NCBI GenBank assembly: GCA_005784505.1 | Contig: VCAZ01000074.1 | Location: 801,001-865,000, forward strand | DNA length: 64,000 nt | Direction: 5' to 3' | From: Bagarius yarrelli | Taxonomy: Eukaryota > Chordata > Actinopteri > Siluriformes > Sisoridae | Shown: piece after piece, positions 10,827-21,341 of the stretch | How the letters are laid out: every line of letters begins with the position of its first letter | Position numbering within the stretch: the first letter of the stretch is position 1 | Made by a program: the position numbers and the translations under genes | Notes under the pieces: generated by a model | The model's input: only the letters and a program-made list of their open reading frames with translations | The model's database searches: none | What the model was told of the DNA's origin: nothing

Positions 10827-11035
10827 TGGAAGTGGTACTGTAGCTCAGTGGTGAAGGTGTTAAACCTGCTGATTGCTAGGGCATGGGCTCATTTCCCAGC
10901 ACCACCAAGCTGCCACCATTAGTCTACGGAGCAGGGCCATTAACCCTTCAACTGCTCAGTTTTATAACAAAATCTGATTAATGTAGGTTGATGAGTTAGA
11001 TAAGGACGTCTGCCAAATGCCAAAATTAAAGTAAA
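10827..11035 (+). mobile_element. Mermaid/DANA-like SINE, diverged
   Basis: GTAGCTCAGTGGTGAAGGTG head, CAGCACCACCAAGCTGCCACC body, GCAGGGCCATTAACCC, and tail TAAGGACGTCTGCCAAATGC. Confidence 0.85.
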
Positions 11036-11424
11036 TATATATAAAAAATGTAAATGACTTTAAGCTTTGTGAATAAATTTAATCGGTTGCAAAATGCTAT
11101 TTTTTTTGGTACTTATTTATACTTGAGTTTATTGAAAAGTAGCAACATTTTTGCTTTTAAGTATACAATTTTCTTGCATTTGTAAAATTTAAATCTCTAC
11201 TCACTCTAAAGTATCATTTCTTTAAACAAAAGGACAAAAAAAAAAAAAAAACCCTCTGAGAAAAAAAGATGAACATTTATTTACATAACCAAAATTGTTG
11301 TTTATGTGTTTAGAGTATTTATTTAAAGCACTTGGCATTGCTGCTTATGGAAGATGCTTTTCTTTCTTGCAGGCTGTTCTGTCCTTTCTGACTTATTGTA
11401 GATTTATTTTACAGTATTTATTCA
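11036..11424. other. Intron 1 sequence, low complexity
   Basis: AT-rich with an A run at 11235-11250; no gene or repeat family recognised. Confidence 0.5.
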
Positions 11425-11706
11425 CCTTTTATACCTGCTTATTGCCAAAATCGGGGTCACAGGGATCTGCTGGAGTCTATCCCGGCCGTCTCCGATACAG
11501 TGAAAGGCAGGAGGGGGACACCCTGGACAGGTTGCCATTCCAACACAGGGCCACATAGACACACTCATACTCACTCCTATGGGCAATTTAGGATCACCAA
11601 TCAATCCCACACAAGCACAGGGAGAAAATGCAAATTCCACACAGAAAAACCCCTGACCAGGAATCAAACCCACGACCTTCTTGACTTGCTAACCACTAAG
11701 CCACCG
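11425..11706 (-). mobile_element. tRNA-SINE with L2-like tail, reverse, near full length
   Basis: Tail side first: CTGCTTATTGCC, GGGGTCACAGGGATCTGCTG, GAGTCTATCCCGGCCGTC and GGGGACACCCTGGACAGG. It then has GGGCAATTTAGGATCACC, AAATGCAAATTCCACACAG and the reversed head, CTAACCACTAAGCCACCGTG. The tail is related to L2/CR1-type 3' ends. Confidence 0.85.
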
Positions 11707-12660
11707 TGCAACCTTACTTTATTCTTTACTGTTCTTATAATTTTAGTAAAGTGAATAACTGCCTACTCACTACATCTCTCTCTGTATATGATCACACTAA
11801 TATGGACAGTCAACACTTGTAACGGAAAATAAAAAAGCCTTTAGGAGCTTTAGAGATTAATCATAAAAAAGATAGAAAGACATGTGCGGTCTGGCAGTGC
11901 AAAATGCAGCGCAACCCAATACAACTGGCTAATAAGAGGAACATAATTGATCCGGAGCGATGGTGTAAATAGGTCATCTTGAAAAGGTGCCATCTAGTTG
12001 TAAGACCTCCTCTGCCCCATCTTACATTGATCCTCTTGCCTGAAGTGGATTTCTGGTCGATAACATCATGCTTGGCGTAAAAACCCTGTTTTCACTACAG
12101 TGACACTACACCCTGTTTTTCTCCTTTTCTTTTTTGCACTGCATCTGATCACGCTGTTCATGACAGATGACCCAGGGTTCAGCCATCTGAACGTGATGTA
12201 GGCTTCAGTTCTTCCAGCAACGGGTGAATGGCACCAAGCACTAGCCAAGATAGTCATGGCATCCTCCAGGTCGCTGAAATGAGGGCTTGTGAATGGAGGG
12301 TTGGTGGTTGTGGAGAAAAATGAAGGAAGGGAAGTCATGGTACGGAACTACAGGTTGTCAGCTTGTCAGTTGGATTAGTCACTTATTGGTTTAATTGCTT
12401 AGCCACTACAAACTCGTCTGTGGGAAGTGTTGCTATGGTAGACAGTGTGAACTGTGTGCAGAGACCATATGTAATGGCACTTAAAGGTCATGGGAAAATT
12501 TCACTGTCTCTTCCTGTCATATACAGTAGTAACGACCATATTTAACTGTTTTAAAAACAAGATGGATATAACTTTTGTTGTGTTTCTTCAGGCTTTTGGT
12601 CTTAAATAATTAGAAACAACAGGCTAAACCATTAGCATTTACCATTGTATTACAATCCGA
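11707..12660. other. Intron 1 sequence, no recognised gene
   Basis: Unique-looking non-coding DNA. The reverse-strand open frame at 12066-12338 has no recognisable motif. Confidence 0.5.
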
Positions 12661-12699
12661 GAAAGATGAAGGAAATGACCTTGAAGATTAGCCTTGGAA

Positions 12700-13260
12700 A
12701 TTTAGAAGTACGCAGAAAACGACATTAAGACATCATACGATTAACATTAACGCCAGGCAAAGACTGAACAAAACACAGGGGTTGTATGTATACACACAGA
12801 CGGGGGACACAAGCAAAATCTGGAAATGATGAACCAATGAAAGGACTGGGGACAGACAAACATTTACAGCATTTGGCAGATGCCCTTATGTAGAGCAACT
12901 TACATTTATCTCTTCATACAACTGAGCAATTGTGGGTTGAGGGCCTTGCTCAGGGCCCCAACAGTGGTGGCTTGGTGGAGCTGGGAATCAAACCCACAAC
13001 CTTCAAGTTGGTAAACCAACATCTTAACCATGAGCCACCACTTCCCCACAGAAAGACACATGACTAAAACAGAAAGCACATGGCTAAGAAAACAAAAGTT
13101 CTAGGGTGCCAATCTACTTTTAACAATAGATATTGTGTCAAAGAAGAGTCCCCAATAAGGCAAACCAGAGGTAACAGTGGCGAGGAACCAAAACTCCATC
13201 GGTGGCAAAATAAAAACCTTGGAAGAAACTAGGCTTAGTCAGGAGGAGGGATGCAGTTCT
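12700..13260. repeat. Dispersed repeats interrupted by a SINE
   Basis: 12720-12860 and 13049-13110 have the A-rich ACACAGACGG/AAAGACACATGAC texture of a dispersed repeat, split by the SINE at 12861-13048. At 13105-13260 there is a second family with AACAATAGATATTGTG, CAAAACTCCATCGGTGGC and CCTTGG(A/G)AGAAAC. It is matched at 35850-36055. Confidence 0.55.
12861..13048 (-). mobile_element. Mermaid/DANA-like SINE, reverse, near full length
   Basis: CATTTACAGCATTTGGCAG tail, GAGCAACTTACATTTATC, GGGCCTTGCTCAGGGCCCC, GGAATCAAACCCACAACC, and ATCTTAACCATGAGCCACC. Confidence 0.9.
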
Positions 13261-13476
13261 CCTCTGGCCAAAGGTGTTATTCTCTGGTGTCCACAAAGTG
13301 TTGGCCTCACATGACAAATGAACACAGCACAGACTGCCGTCTTCAAACTACAGTCCGGTTGGTACACTTGCCCCGACTTGTACAAAGATTGATTTTAGTA
13401 AAAACCTTTTACTTTTACCCAGTTTGTCTAAATTTCCTCCTGAAATAAACAACAAACCACTATCTCATCAGCTGAT

Positions 13477-13953
13477 ATGGATGTGTCAGCCATCCCCATG
13501 CTCACTCCTCCACAGGTGCAAATGAAAATTGAACGTTGCATTGCTAGCTTTCACTTGTACTGCAAACATGCGAGTCAGGTTGAAGGCCACTATGAGGAAG
13601 GTGGTGAATCGAAAGGTAGCTATTGCCCCTCAGATCAGAGGCATGTCTGGGCCTGCCTATATATGCAGGCCTTCACTCAAGCCTCCTACAGAGATCGGGT
13701 GAACCTAGTTCACTGCATTGATCGCATCACGCTGTGTTTAAAGTCTGCTGCACTGATCTGTTCCTCTTTCGATCTCGCCTCAGAAGAATACAGACTTTCA
13801 TGTGTGCTTCCTGACATGCCCAGCGTATCAAAGTGTGTGTGTGTTTTTTTTTGTAACGCAACTCAATTTAGATGGAAGATTTATCAGTTGGTTATGATTC
13901 ATGATAAAAAAATCAAAGGCTTAACCAGTATATTTGTATCTTGGAGCGCTTGA
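13477..13953 (+). other. Open frame of 158 codons, function unknown
   Basis: The longest open frame in the window outside repeats. It begins MDVSAIPMLTPPQVQMKIER and is cysteine- and serine-rich, but I recognise no domain. Part of it reads through a short GTGTGTGTG T-run stretch (about 13834-13852), which argues against constrained coding. It lies inside tenm2 intron 1, with no clear flanking splice sites or promoter. It may be a chance frame over a non-coding element, perhaps a conserved one. I give it low weight as a gene. Confidence 0.15.
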
Positions 13954-15086
13954 TCTCTAATCTGCCTGTGACTCTGGTACGTCTTGGTACATCTTGACTC
14001 AGGTACGGCTGTGAAGTAATTAGAGTTCATTTAAAAGGAAAAAAAAACTGTCAGAACGGCTTTTAAAGTATATCTTCCAGCAATTTCTTAAACACATCAT
14101 GGCAATTAAGAAACATGCTTGACTTCTCTTAGTTCTTCTTTTGTTCTTAATCTTTCATTCCTTTATTTCTTCACACAACTAGAGTTTTGATGAAAATAAG
14201 CTGTCAAGTCACACGATTTAGTTTTGGTTTTATTTAGTTTTGATTCTGTGATTCACTTATGTATTGCAATGAATCCAGACACCCAGGGATCAAAGACAGA
14301 ACAAGGAAGTTGGTTGGTATTAAAAATAAATGACTCTGAGATTTAATGCACTCTCCCTGACAATGTGTCTCACTCTTTCTCTTTCCCGGTTTCTTTCTAT
14401 TGCTCTTGTACCCTATATTAAGTCGACCCTTTAAAACAGCCAGACGCCATTGGTTGGGTAACAGTATCTAGTTAGCTGGAGCAAAGCCTTGGAATTGAAA
14501 TTGGATGGTTTAGGAGTCCTTGGACATTTGCCCCCTTTATATCTATCTACAGTATGTATCCATCCCCTATATCCATTTGTTAAATCAAACAGGAGAAATA
14601 TGTTTCATCTCCAGGCAATGTCATGAGCAGACTAAGTGATAAGGGCTTATACGTTTAATCTTATGTATAGAGGATGAAAAGGCATTAAAATTTACCACTT
14701 AACCTGCATATTACCTTCACATTACAGACATCCGGTTCTGCAGATAAAATTTCTTTTCTTAGATGGATTTATAATACATATTTTTTTTTTTTCTCCATCA
14801 ATAGCAGAAGGCACTCAGAAAGCTTTTCACTTAGCAGGCCTCATCAGAGACTGGAAGGTTTGATTCAGTGGACTATGCCTGCTATATTTTGCCCCTTCAT
14901 GAGAGGTTGTCTGGATTAGTCACAAGTTAGGAGCCTTAGGGTCTAAGCACAAACATCCGCCCATGGTTTGTTGGTCTACTGAATGAGACCGAAAAGAAGG
15001 CTTGGATACCCCTTACCACATGATTTTTTTCGAACACGTGGTATTGTGGCATTATATAAAATTTCTTTTAAAAAAAAAATATATAG
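13954..15086. other. Intron 1 sequence, no recognised gene
   Basis: Unique-looking. The segment 14790-14960 has a balanced composition and could be conserved non-coding DNA. Nothing coding is supported. Confidence 0.45.
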
Positions 15087-15277
15087 TGGGAAGTGGTGGC
15101 TCATGGTTAAGGTGTTGGACTGCCGAAGATTGTGGGTTCGATTCCCAGCTTCACCATGCTACCACTGTTGGGCCCCTGAGCAAGGCCCTTAACCCCTAAT
15201 TGCTCAGTTGTATAAATAAGATAAATGTAAGTTGCTCTGAATAAGGGCATCTGCCAGATTCTGTAAATGTAAATGTA
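15087..15277 (+). mobile_element. Mermaid/DANA-like SINE, full length
   Basis: One of the best copies: GGAAGTGGTGGCTCATGG, TTAAGGTGTTGGACTG, B-box GGGTTCGATTCCC, GGGCCCCTGAGCAAGGCCC, AATTGCTCAGTTGTATAAAT, and a tail with CTGTAAATGTAAATG. Confidence 0.95.
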
Positions 15278-15429
15278 TATATAAAGATTGTGAGCCTGTC
15301 CATAGTTGGTTAGCTAGCCTTCCTGAAACACTGACTATGTGGGGCATCTGTACCACCGTTTCTGATCCTTCCTATGCAAAGCAATGCCTGATCATAGAGG
15401 CCTATAGCTGTTTGATATACTGCCGCTGC

Positions 15430-15730
15430 CATTGGTTTTTCTCCAGTGGAAATAATTAGTTTGATTAAAGCCATTTGTTATAAGGCTGAGATGGAGTGGT
15501 AGTGAGCGCAGGCCCATTTGAGGGAACTTGCCCTTGGGTTCAATTACAATAAGGGGCTGCTGAGTGCAGGGTATTTAATACTTTGTCAAATTTATTCTGT
15601 CTCTTAAAATGGCGGCCTCTTTAGCAGAATTGCCCAAAGGGCTATTGTACAGGATCTGATGGAGACAGTATTCTGAATGAGAACTACAGAAGAGCCATTA
15701 GTGCATAAAAAATAGTCAGAGAACTTATCA
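15430..15730. promoter_or_regulatory. Candidate conserved non-coding element
   Basis: Unique, moderately GC-balanced sequence with ATTA-rich homeodomain-like words (AATAATTAGTTTGATTAAAG), AAAATGGCGGCC and no coding frame. Its texture resembles vertebrate intronic enhancers. Inference only. Confidence 0.25.
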
Positions 15731-17460
15731 ATAAGTGTTTTATTGTCGGGTGATGTTTAATAAATAATTCACGATGATTAAACATACCAATGCCTAGACT
15801 ATAGACAGAATGTTTTGGTTGTCTTCACTATAGACTTTCAAGAAGTCTAGATATTTTTTTCAGCATCAGCATCCTCATCTTATAGCATATATTTTTTGGG
15901 CCTTTAAGTCACATCAGTTCCATCAGTGTATGTAAACATCCCTTGAAATCAGGTGTTATTTCAAAGGTAACACTATTCCCCGCAGAGTCAGATCTATTTT
16001 GGAGGCCCAATTAAAAGGTGTGGAGTGACCGTGTAGTGCAGGTGGCTCATCAGTGCTGGTGCGTCTCTCAGTGACATGGCAATGTTCAAGACATGCTTTT
16101 AACTCTATGGCCCAGTCCTAATGGGGACCCTAATGATGTTTCATGTGTCTCGGGACTGGTGTGTTGTATGAAAGTCGGACACCCATACCAGAGTGTTAGT
16201 GCTGGCAATTAACACCCTGCCCTCCTGAGTCCACTAGTGACAACACACCACCCAGTGTCTTGACATGTCCTGCACAGGAATCAATGTCGCACCTATAAGA
16301 AGAACATTCTCTACAGCATGTTAGATGGAAGGCTCAGATGTTACATCCCTACAGATTTTGCTTTGCCTATGCAGCCCACAAATGATTATCTCATAAATAT
16401 CACTGTGCATCTGTCACTGACAGTGAATAGGGTAAATGTGCATTTCCATTACATGCAGCTGTAGCTGTCAGGAGTGGATGATGAAGAACCCAAGTGGGGT
16501 CTCTGCTGAGATGTAATTGCAGAGTACTTATTAGTAATTGTTGGATAGCAGACTAATGCTGACACTACTCACTGTGTATGTGTGTGAACTAGCTGCTCAA
16601 TTCGTAGCTCTAGATAAAAAAAAAGACCCATCAAAAGATCCAAAAAGACATGCTATCAGATGTATAATTTTATTACCGGAAACACAATAACCCCCGTTTT
16701 CACAGCATAACATCACTGTAAAAAAAATCTGAAGGTTGACCTTGATGTATTCCTGCATTTTCACATTATTTCTCTTACAATTTATCCTCAATTTTTTTTT
16801 TTTAACTAGCCGCAACACTGTCTGTATCTTTTTTCCTTTTTTTGAAGAAGAAAATCTGTAATCTGTGAGCTGATTTGGTTTTACCCTCTTTGCTGCCATG
16901 TTTTCCAGATTGTGCAAAATAAGACATCTGTAATTCGTCATATTTGATAACGTTACACTGGAAAAAAAACTCAATCATTGGTAACCATTCATGGTTGCCC
17001 CTAAGCTGATACATGCTGGTGTGGGTAGATAGCACGCTCGTCTATGTGTTTATCTGGCCTGCAATGCAGTAGAGGACTTGTTGTGTCTCAGAGGAAGCAC
17101 ATGCTACCCCTCCATCCAGCAAGTGAGGACGATAGTTGGAAATAATCAGTTGACCCAAACAAAATAGCAGATAAACTAAATAGTTAAATAGTTTTGGATT
17201 ATTAACAGGCTAAAAATAACACAGGCAGTCCACAAACACATTAAGTACCTTGGCATTAAAAGAAAGTCTATGAAAGGGTGCTGTGTTTACGTGATGCTTT
17301 AATTAGCAATATTTTTCAATAGAAATTGTGCGAGTGTAAAGGTGGATTTTTAACTCATTAGGGAACACAGGGGCAGGATCCAACAAAAGAACATTTTTGC
17401 ACATCGTGAAATTCAAATGCAGAAATCTGGTCCAGTTTGAAACCAAAATATTAGTCTACC
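15731..17460. other. Intron 1 sequence, mostly unique
   Basis: No exon recognised. 16340-16570 is another balanced, ATTA-containing stretch that could be regulatory. Short A-rich runs lie at 16614-16624 and 16795-16803. Confidence 0.4.
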
Positions 17461-18030
17461 TTTGTTCTAGTGTCGGTGTCGGGTCTCAGTCAGGCTTGCC
17501 GAGTGCATTGCCCTGCCGGGCCACTGGAGGGCAACTGCAAGGATTTCTGTTGCAGACCATTGTTGTGCTCCATTTCTGTTTATGTTGCCATGTGAATCTT
17601 CCTGTCTTGTCATTGGTTGTTTCTTTTCTCTGTGTGTTCAGGTGGTTCTTGTTGATTCTTTCCCCCAGTAAGTATGCCCTAATGCCATGTTTTCATGTTC
17701 CATGGGTTCAGGTTCCAGGTTCCATTTTTTCAGGCTCTATGTTCCATGTTCTTAGGCTCCATGTTCCATGATTTTAGGCTACATGTTCCATGATTTTAGG
17801 CTCCATGTTCCATGATTTTAGGCTACATGTTCCATGTTCCATGGTTTTAGGTTCCATGTTTTCAGGCTCCATATTCCATGTTTTCAGGCTGCATGTTCTA
17901 AGGTTTCAGGTTTCAGATTCCATGTTTTCAGGTTTTTGTCACTAGTTTCATGTTTTCCATGTTCTTTGATTTGTTTGTTAAAACTTGCATTTGCATCACA
18001 ACCAACTCGACTCCTGACATCTTATAGTAA
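17460..18030. repeat. Dispersed repeat carrying a TCCATGTT minisatellite
   Basis: 17690-17950 consists of imperfect 20-30-bp units built from AGGCTCCATGTTCCATG and TTTTCAGG, about nine or more copies. Flanks (GGGCCACTGGAGGGCAAC; GTCATTGGTTGTTTC; CATTTGCATCACAACC) look like a multicopy repeat. A piece of it, TTCTTGTGCATCACAACC, recurs near 29400. Open frames here (CFHVPWVQVPG type) merely translate the repeat. Confidence 0.7.
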
Positions 18031-19954
18031 TTTAAACATAGAAACTGAAATCTGATTGGATAAAAAACCAACATCCACGTACTGGAAGCAGTGCAGCAAG
18101 AGAAACACTACGAAATGAAGAGAATAAACTGTTGGAATAAATTAATACAATTTAATGGAACTAATATTAGAATTTAGGTTGTATATGTAGTTCAGTGATT
18201 CTGAAAATGTTTAGGCAGCAGAGAAGGGTTTACTGACCCGGACTGCACGTCACTGATAGCTTCTTATTGCTATTCAATTTAAATGTCTAATTTAAATCAT
18301 TTAGAAATTTATTATGTAGGATTTTCTCTATTAGACAAAAAAACCCCACATGCGATTTCCCATATGCGCAACCTTCATTGTTATAAAAAAAACCCCAATA
18401 AAACACACACACACAATATATTTCTGTGTATTTCTGTTTCATGGTAATATGATTGACGCGTCTGCAGTGAAGCGTTCGTCTGAGTGTTAGAGTCACTGAA
18501 ATCTAGAGCGGAGAAGAACATTGTCCAACACGCTTCATGCTTATCGGATCGTAGAATTGAGTGGAAAATGTTTGGAAATGATGATTCCGTCTAAAGAATA
18601 ACAGGAATCTATCCATGTTTCTTTAACTGTACACACTTGAAGTAAAAACCAGGATGCACATTGTTTATGATTTAAAAAAAAACATGTAGCTTTCGGCTTA
18701 TCACAAGTCCTGCATGGAGAAAAAGAAAAGAAGCATGAAGGTGTTATAGATAGTGTGGTGTTATAGAATATAACAAGTCTCTATGATCAAGGCCTGGTAA
18801 GTACCTCAAAGCCACATTACAGAAAGACATTAGATCCTCAATGGTGCCCCAAAAGCAAATCAAAGTGCTCTCTTAAGAGCAGCCCTCTCGTATCTCAAAA
18901 AAAAAAAAACCCACCAAGCAACCACGGAATGATGCTGTTTATTTCCTATGTAGAAGTCTGTTACTTTAGGATGTTTATCAGGTGGTGCCTGAAAACTCCC
19001 AAACCCAAGAGAACATTTCTAAGTTTATCTTCTTTTTCCGTCATGTGATTGTGTTGCTGCCCTTTGCTGGAACTTTTCAGATTTTTCTTCTTTAATCCAC
19101 TCATTTTCTCTTTCTTTTGCATAAATTATGTGTTGCATCATTCACATTGTCACTCTTTTAATGCCATTATGTTTCGCAATCCACAATCCTTTCCATTCCA
19201 GTTGATGCCTTAGGCAGTTCTCAGTTTCTCAAGCGGTGAAACCATGTCTGGTTTTTTTTTTCTTTACACATCAGTGACTTATATCGATGTTCTACTTGCA
19301 TTCCGGGTATCCTATGTTCCTGAAAATTTTCCCTGCCATTTTAAAAGAGTCATGTTTTCAACTAAATGTTTTTGCCAGTTCAGCTCAGCATTCCATGGGG
19401 CCGGTTGGGCATTTAGGACTTTACAGTGCAACTAACAAATGGAACAAATTGAACATGGACATTATCAGGCATTATCAATCAGCAGCAGGGCCTCGAGGGT
19501 TCCACTGAACTCCGACTAAAAGCCAGCTCCTCCCCCCTGCTGAAGCAGGTGCTATTTTATTCTATCCGATTGGCCAGTCTGCCTACCTCTCACAGTCTCT
19601 CCAAATGGCTCTTTAATGAGTCTGATGAAGCATAATGATGGGCAATTTCCCCCCCTGGGGCCTACAATGAGCTTTACCCAGGCTTTAAGGCTGAGCTGCG
19701 GTGGCATATTACCTCAGTGTGTGTGTTCCGGCTTCAGAGGAGGATACCAATGCAGGCGAGATTGAATGAAAGGCAGCTCTGTTGTCATTAAAAAAATCAA
19801 AAGGTTTTTTTCCCATGATTCGAGCATTCAAGTTAGATTTTACTGCTTAGTTTCTATTATAAAGGTTTTCTGAAGGTATTTGACATACTACATTTTATTT
19901 TAATTGATTTTTATTTATTTTTAATTTATCTTTCGAGCCAAATTGAATGACTAG
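18031..19954. other. Intron 1 sequence, with a candidate element at 19530-19760
   Basis: No coding exon found. Simple A and AC runs lie at 18385-18420 and 18898-18910. The segment 19530-19760 is unique, contains CTCTTTAATGAGTCTGATG and CATAATGATGGGC, and could be conserved regulatory DNA (inference). Confidence 0.35.
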
Positions 19955-20148
19955 CATTTACATTTTCATTTACAGCATTCGGCAGACGCCCTCATCCAGA
20001 GCGACCTACATTTATTTCTTTTATACAACTGAGCCATTAGGGGTTAAGGGCCTTGCTCAGGGGCCACAGAGGTGGCTTGAGGGTGCTGGAAATTAAACCC
20101 CGGTCTTTTTGATATTAGTCCAAGACATTAACCACTAAGCCACTACGG
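19955..20148 (-). mobile_element. SINE cluster copy 1 (mermaid/DANA-like)
   Basis: TTACAGCATTCGGCAGACGC, CCAGAGCGACCTACATTTAT, GGGCCTTGCTCAGGGGCC, and ACATTAACCACTAAGCCAC. First of four reverse copies in tandem. Confidence 0.9.
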
Positions 20149-20312
20149 TTCACAGTATTCGGCAGGCGCCCTTATACACATTTATCTCTTTTATAGAACG
20201 GAGCAATCAGGGGTTATGGGCCTTGCTCAGGGGCCCACAGTGGTGGGTTGGGGGTGCTGGAAATTGAACCCTGGTCTTTCTGGTATTAATTTAGCACTTT
20301 AACCACTGAGCC
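20149..20312 (-). mobile_element. SINE cluster copy 2
   Basis: CAGTATTCGGCAGGCGCCC tail start, GGGCCTTGCTCAGGGGCCC, and end CACTTTAACCACTGAGCC. It abuts copies 1 and 3 directly. Confidence 0.88.
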
Positions 20313-20478
20313 TTATCCAGAGCGACTTACATTTATCTCTTTCATACAACTAAGCCATTGGGGGTTAAGGGCTTTGCTCTGGAGCCCAGCAATGGTCACT
20401 TGGTGGTGCTGGGAATCACACCCGGATCTTCCAATTAGGGGTTGAACACCTTAACCACTGCGCTACCACTTCCCCAAA
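20313..20478 (-). mobile_element. SINE cluster copy 3
   Basis: Starts within the tail (TTATCCAGAGCGACTTACAT), then GGGCTTTGCTCTGGAGCCC and AACACCTTAACCACTGCGC. Its own terminal tail is missing, so copy 2 and copy 3 are fused. Confidence 0.88.
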
Positions 20479-20480
20479 AT

Positions 20481-20582
20481 ACATTTACAGTATTTGGCAG
20501 ACGCCCTTATCCAGAGCGACTTACATTTATTAGTAGTGCTGGGAATCGAACCCAGATCTTCCAGGTGTCAGTCCAACACCAA
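20481..20582 (-). mobile_element. SINE cluster copy 4, internally deleted
   Basis: Good tail (ACAGTATTTGGCAGACGCCC, TTATCCAGAGCGACTTAC), then a jump directly to GCTGGGAATCGAACCCAG. About 70 bases of the body are missing. Confidence 0.85.
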
Positions 20583-21341
20583 CAAACTTATTGAAAGGGA
20601 GTTCCAGATGGTTTACATAGTCAGTTATAACCACATGACAGTGTTTTTGCCTGTTTGAGAGGAAATCATTGGTTTAGATTATACTGATCATCCAGACAGC
20701 AGACGGCCAATTGTTTAAAAGAGGTATAATAACAATGCCATGCCTGTGCAGGAGCCAGCTGTGCAGAATAGGATTATGTCAGTCATACAGATGTGACAAT
20801 TACTGTTCCACCTCTGAAAACACATCTGAGTTAATTGTAGCGTCTAATATTTATTACTTTGAAGTCTTATAACATTTCATGTCTTTATTACATTTTTTTT
20901 TTTTTTTTACAAAAATTCTTTCTCCAGCTTTTTTCTCCTTCACCTCCCTTTTCTTTCCCACCTGTCTCCTCCACTCGAAACCGCTATGACAAGTCTCAGG
21001 TGGAGAGACGCGTTGCTGTGAGCACTTGTCTGTGTTTACTCAATTACAGCAAGGGTTCAGCGCCACTCTTTTCATTTGCCGTTATCAGCCACTCCTTGCA
21101 CTTTTCTTTATGGCTCTTTCAGAGTTTCCAAAGCTTTGAGCAGCTCACCACTAAAGAACTGTCTCACTAACATCTCCTAGTTCTTCATCTTCTTTGTACG
21201 GTGACCTAGTAGTTCACAACTCAGCAAACGTTCACAACACAACAAAATCAAGCCACACTGGAAAAGCTTTTATCAACATATACAACATATATTTACTGAC
21301 AGTGTCTATGACGCATTCAGTATATAATCGGACTGAAAATC
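20583..21341. other. Intron 1 sequence, no recognised feature
   Basis: Non-coding. Contains a T run near 20890-20908. The open frame 20859-21170 is low-complexity at its start and has no domain. Confidence 0.5.

Noticed and set aside
15087..15160. tRNA gene suggested by A- and B-box-like sequences
   Set aside because: It is the tRNA-derived head of a SINE; there is no complete cloverleaf and the same head occurs in many copies.
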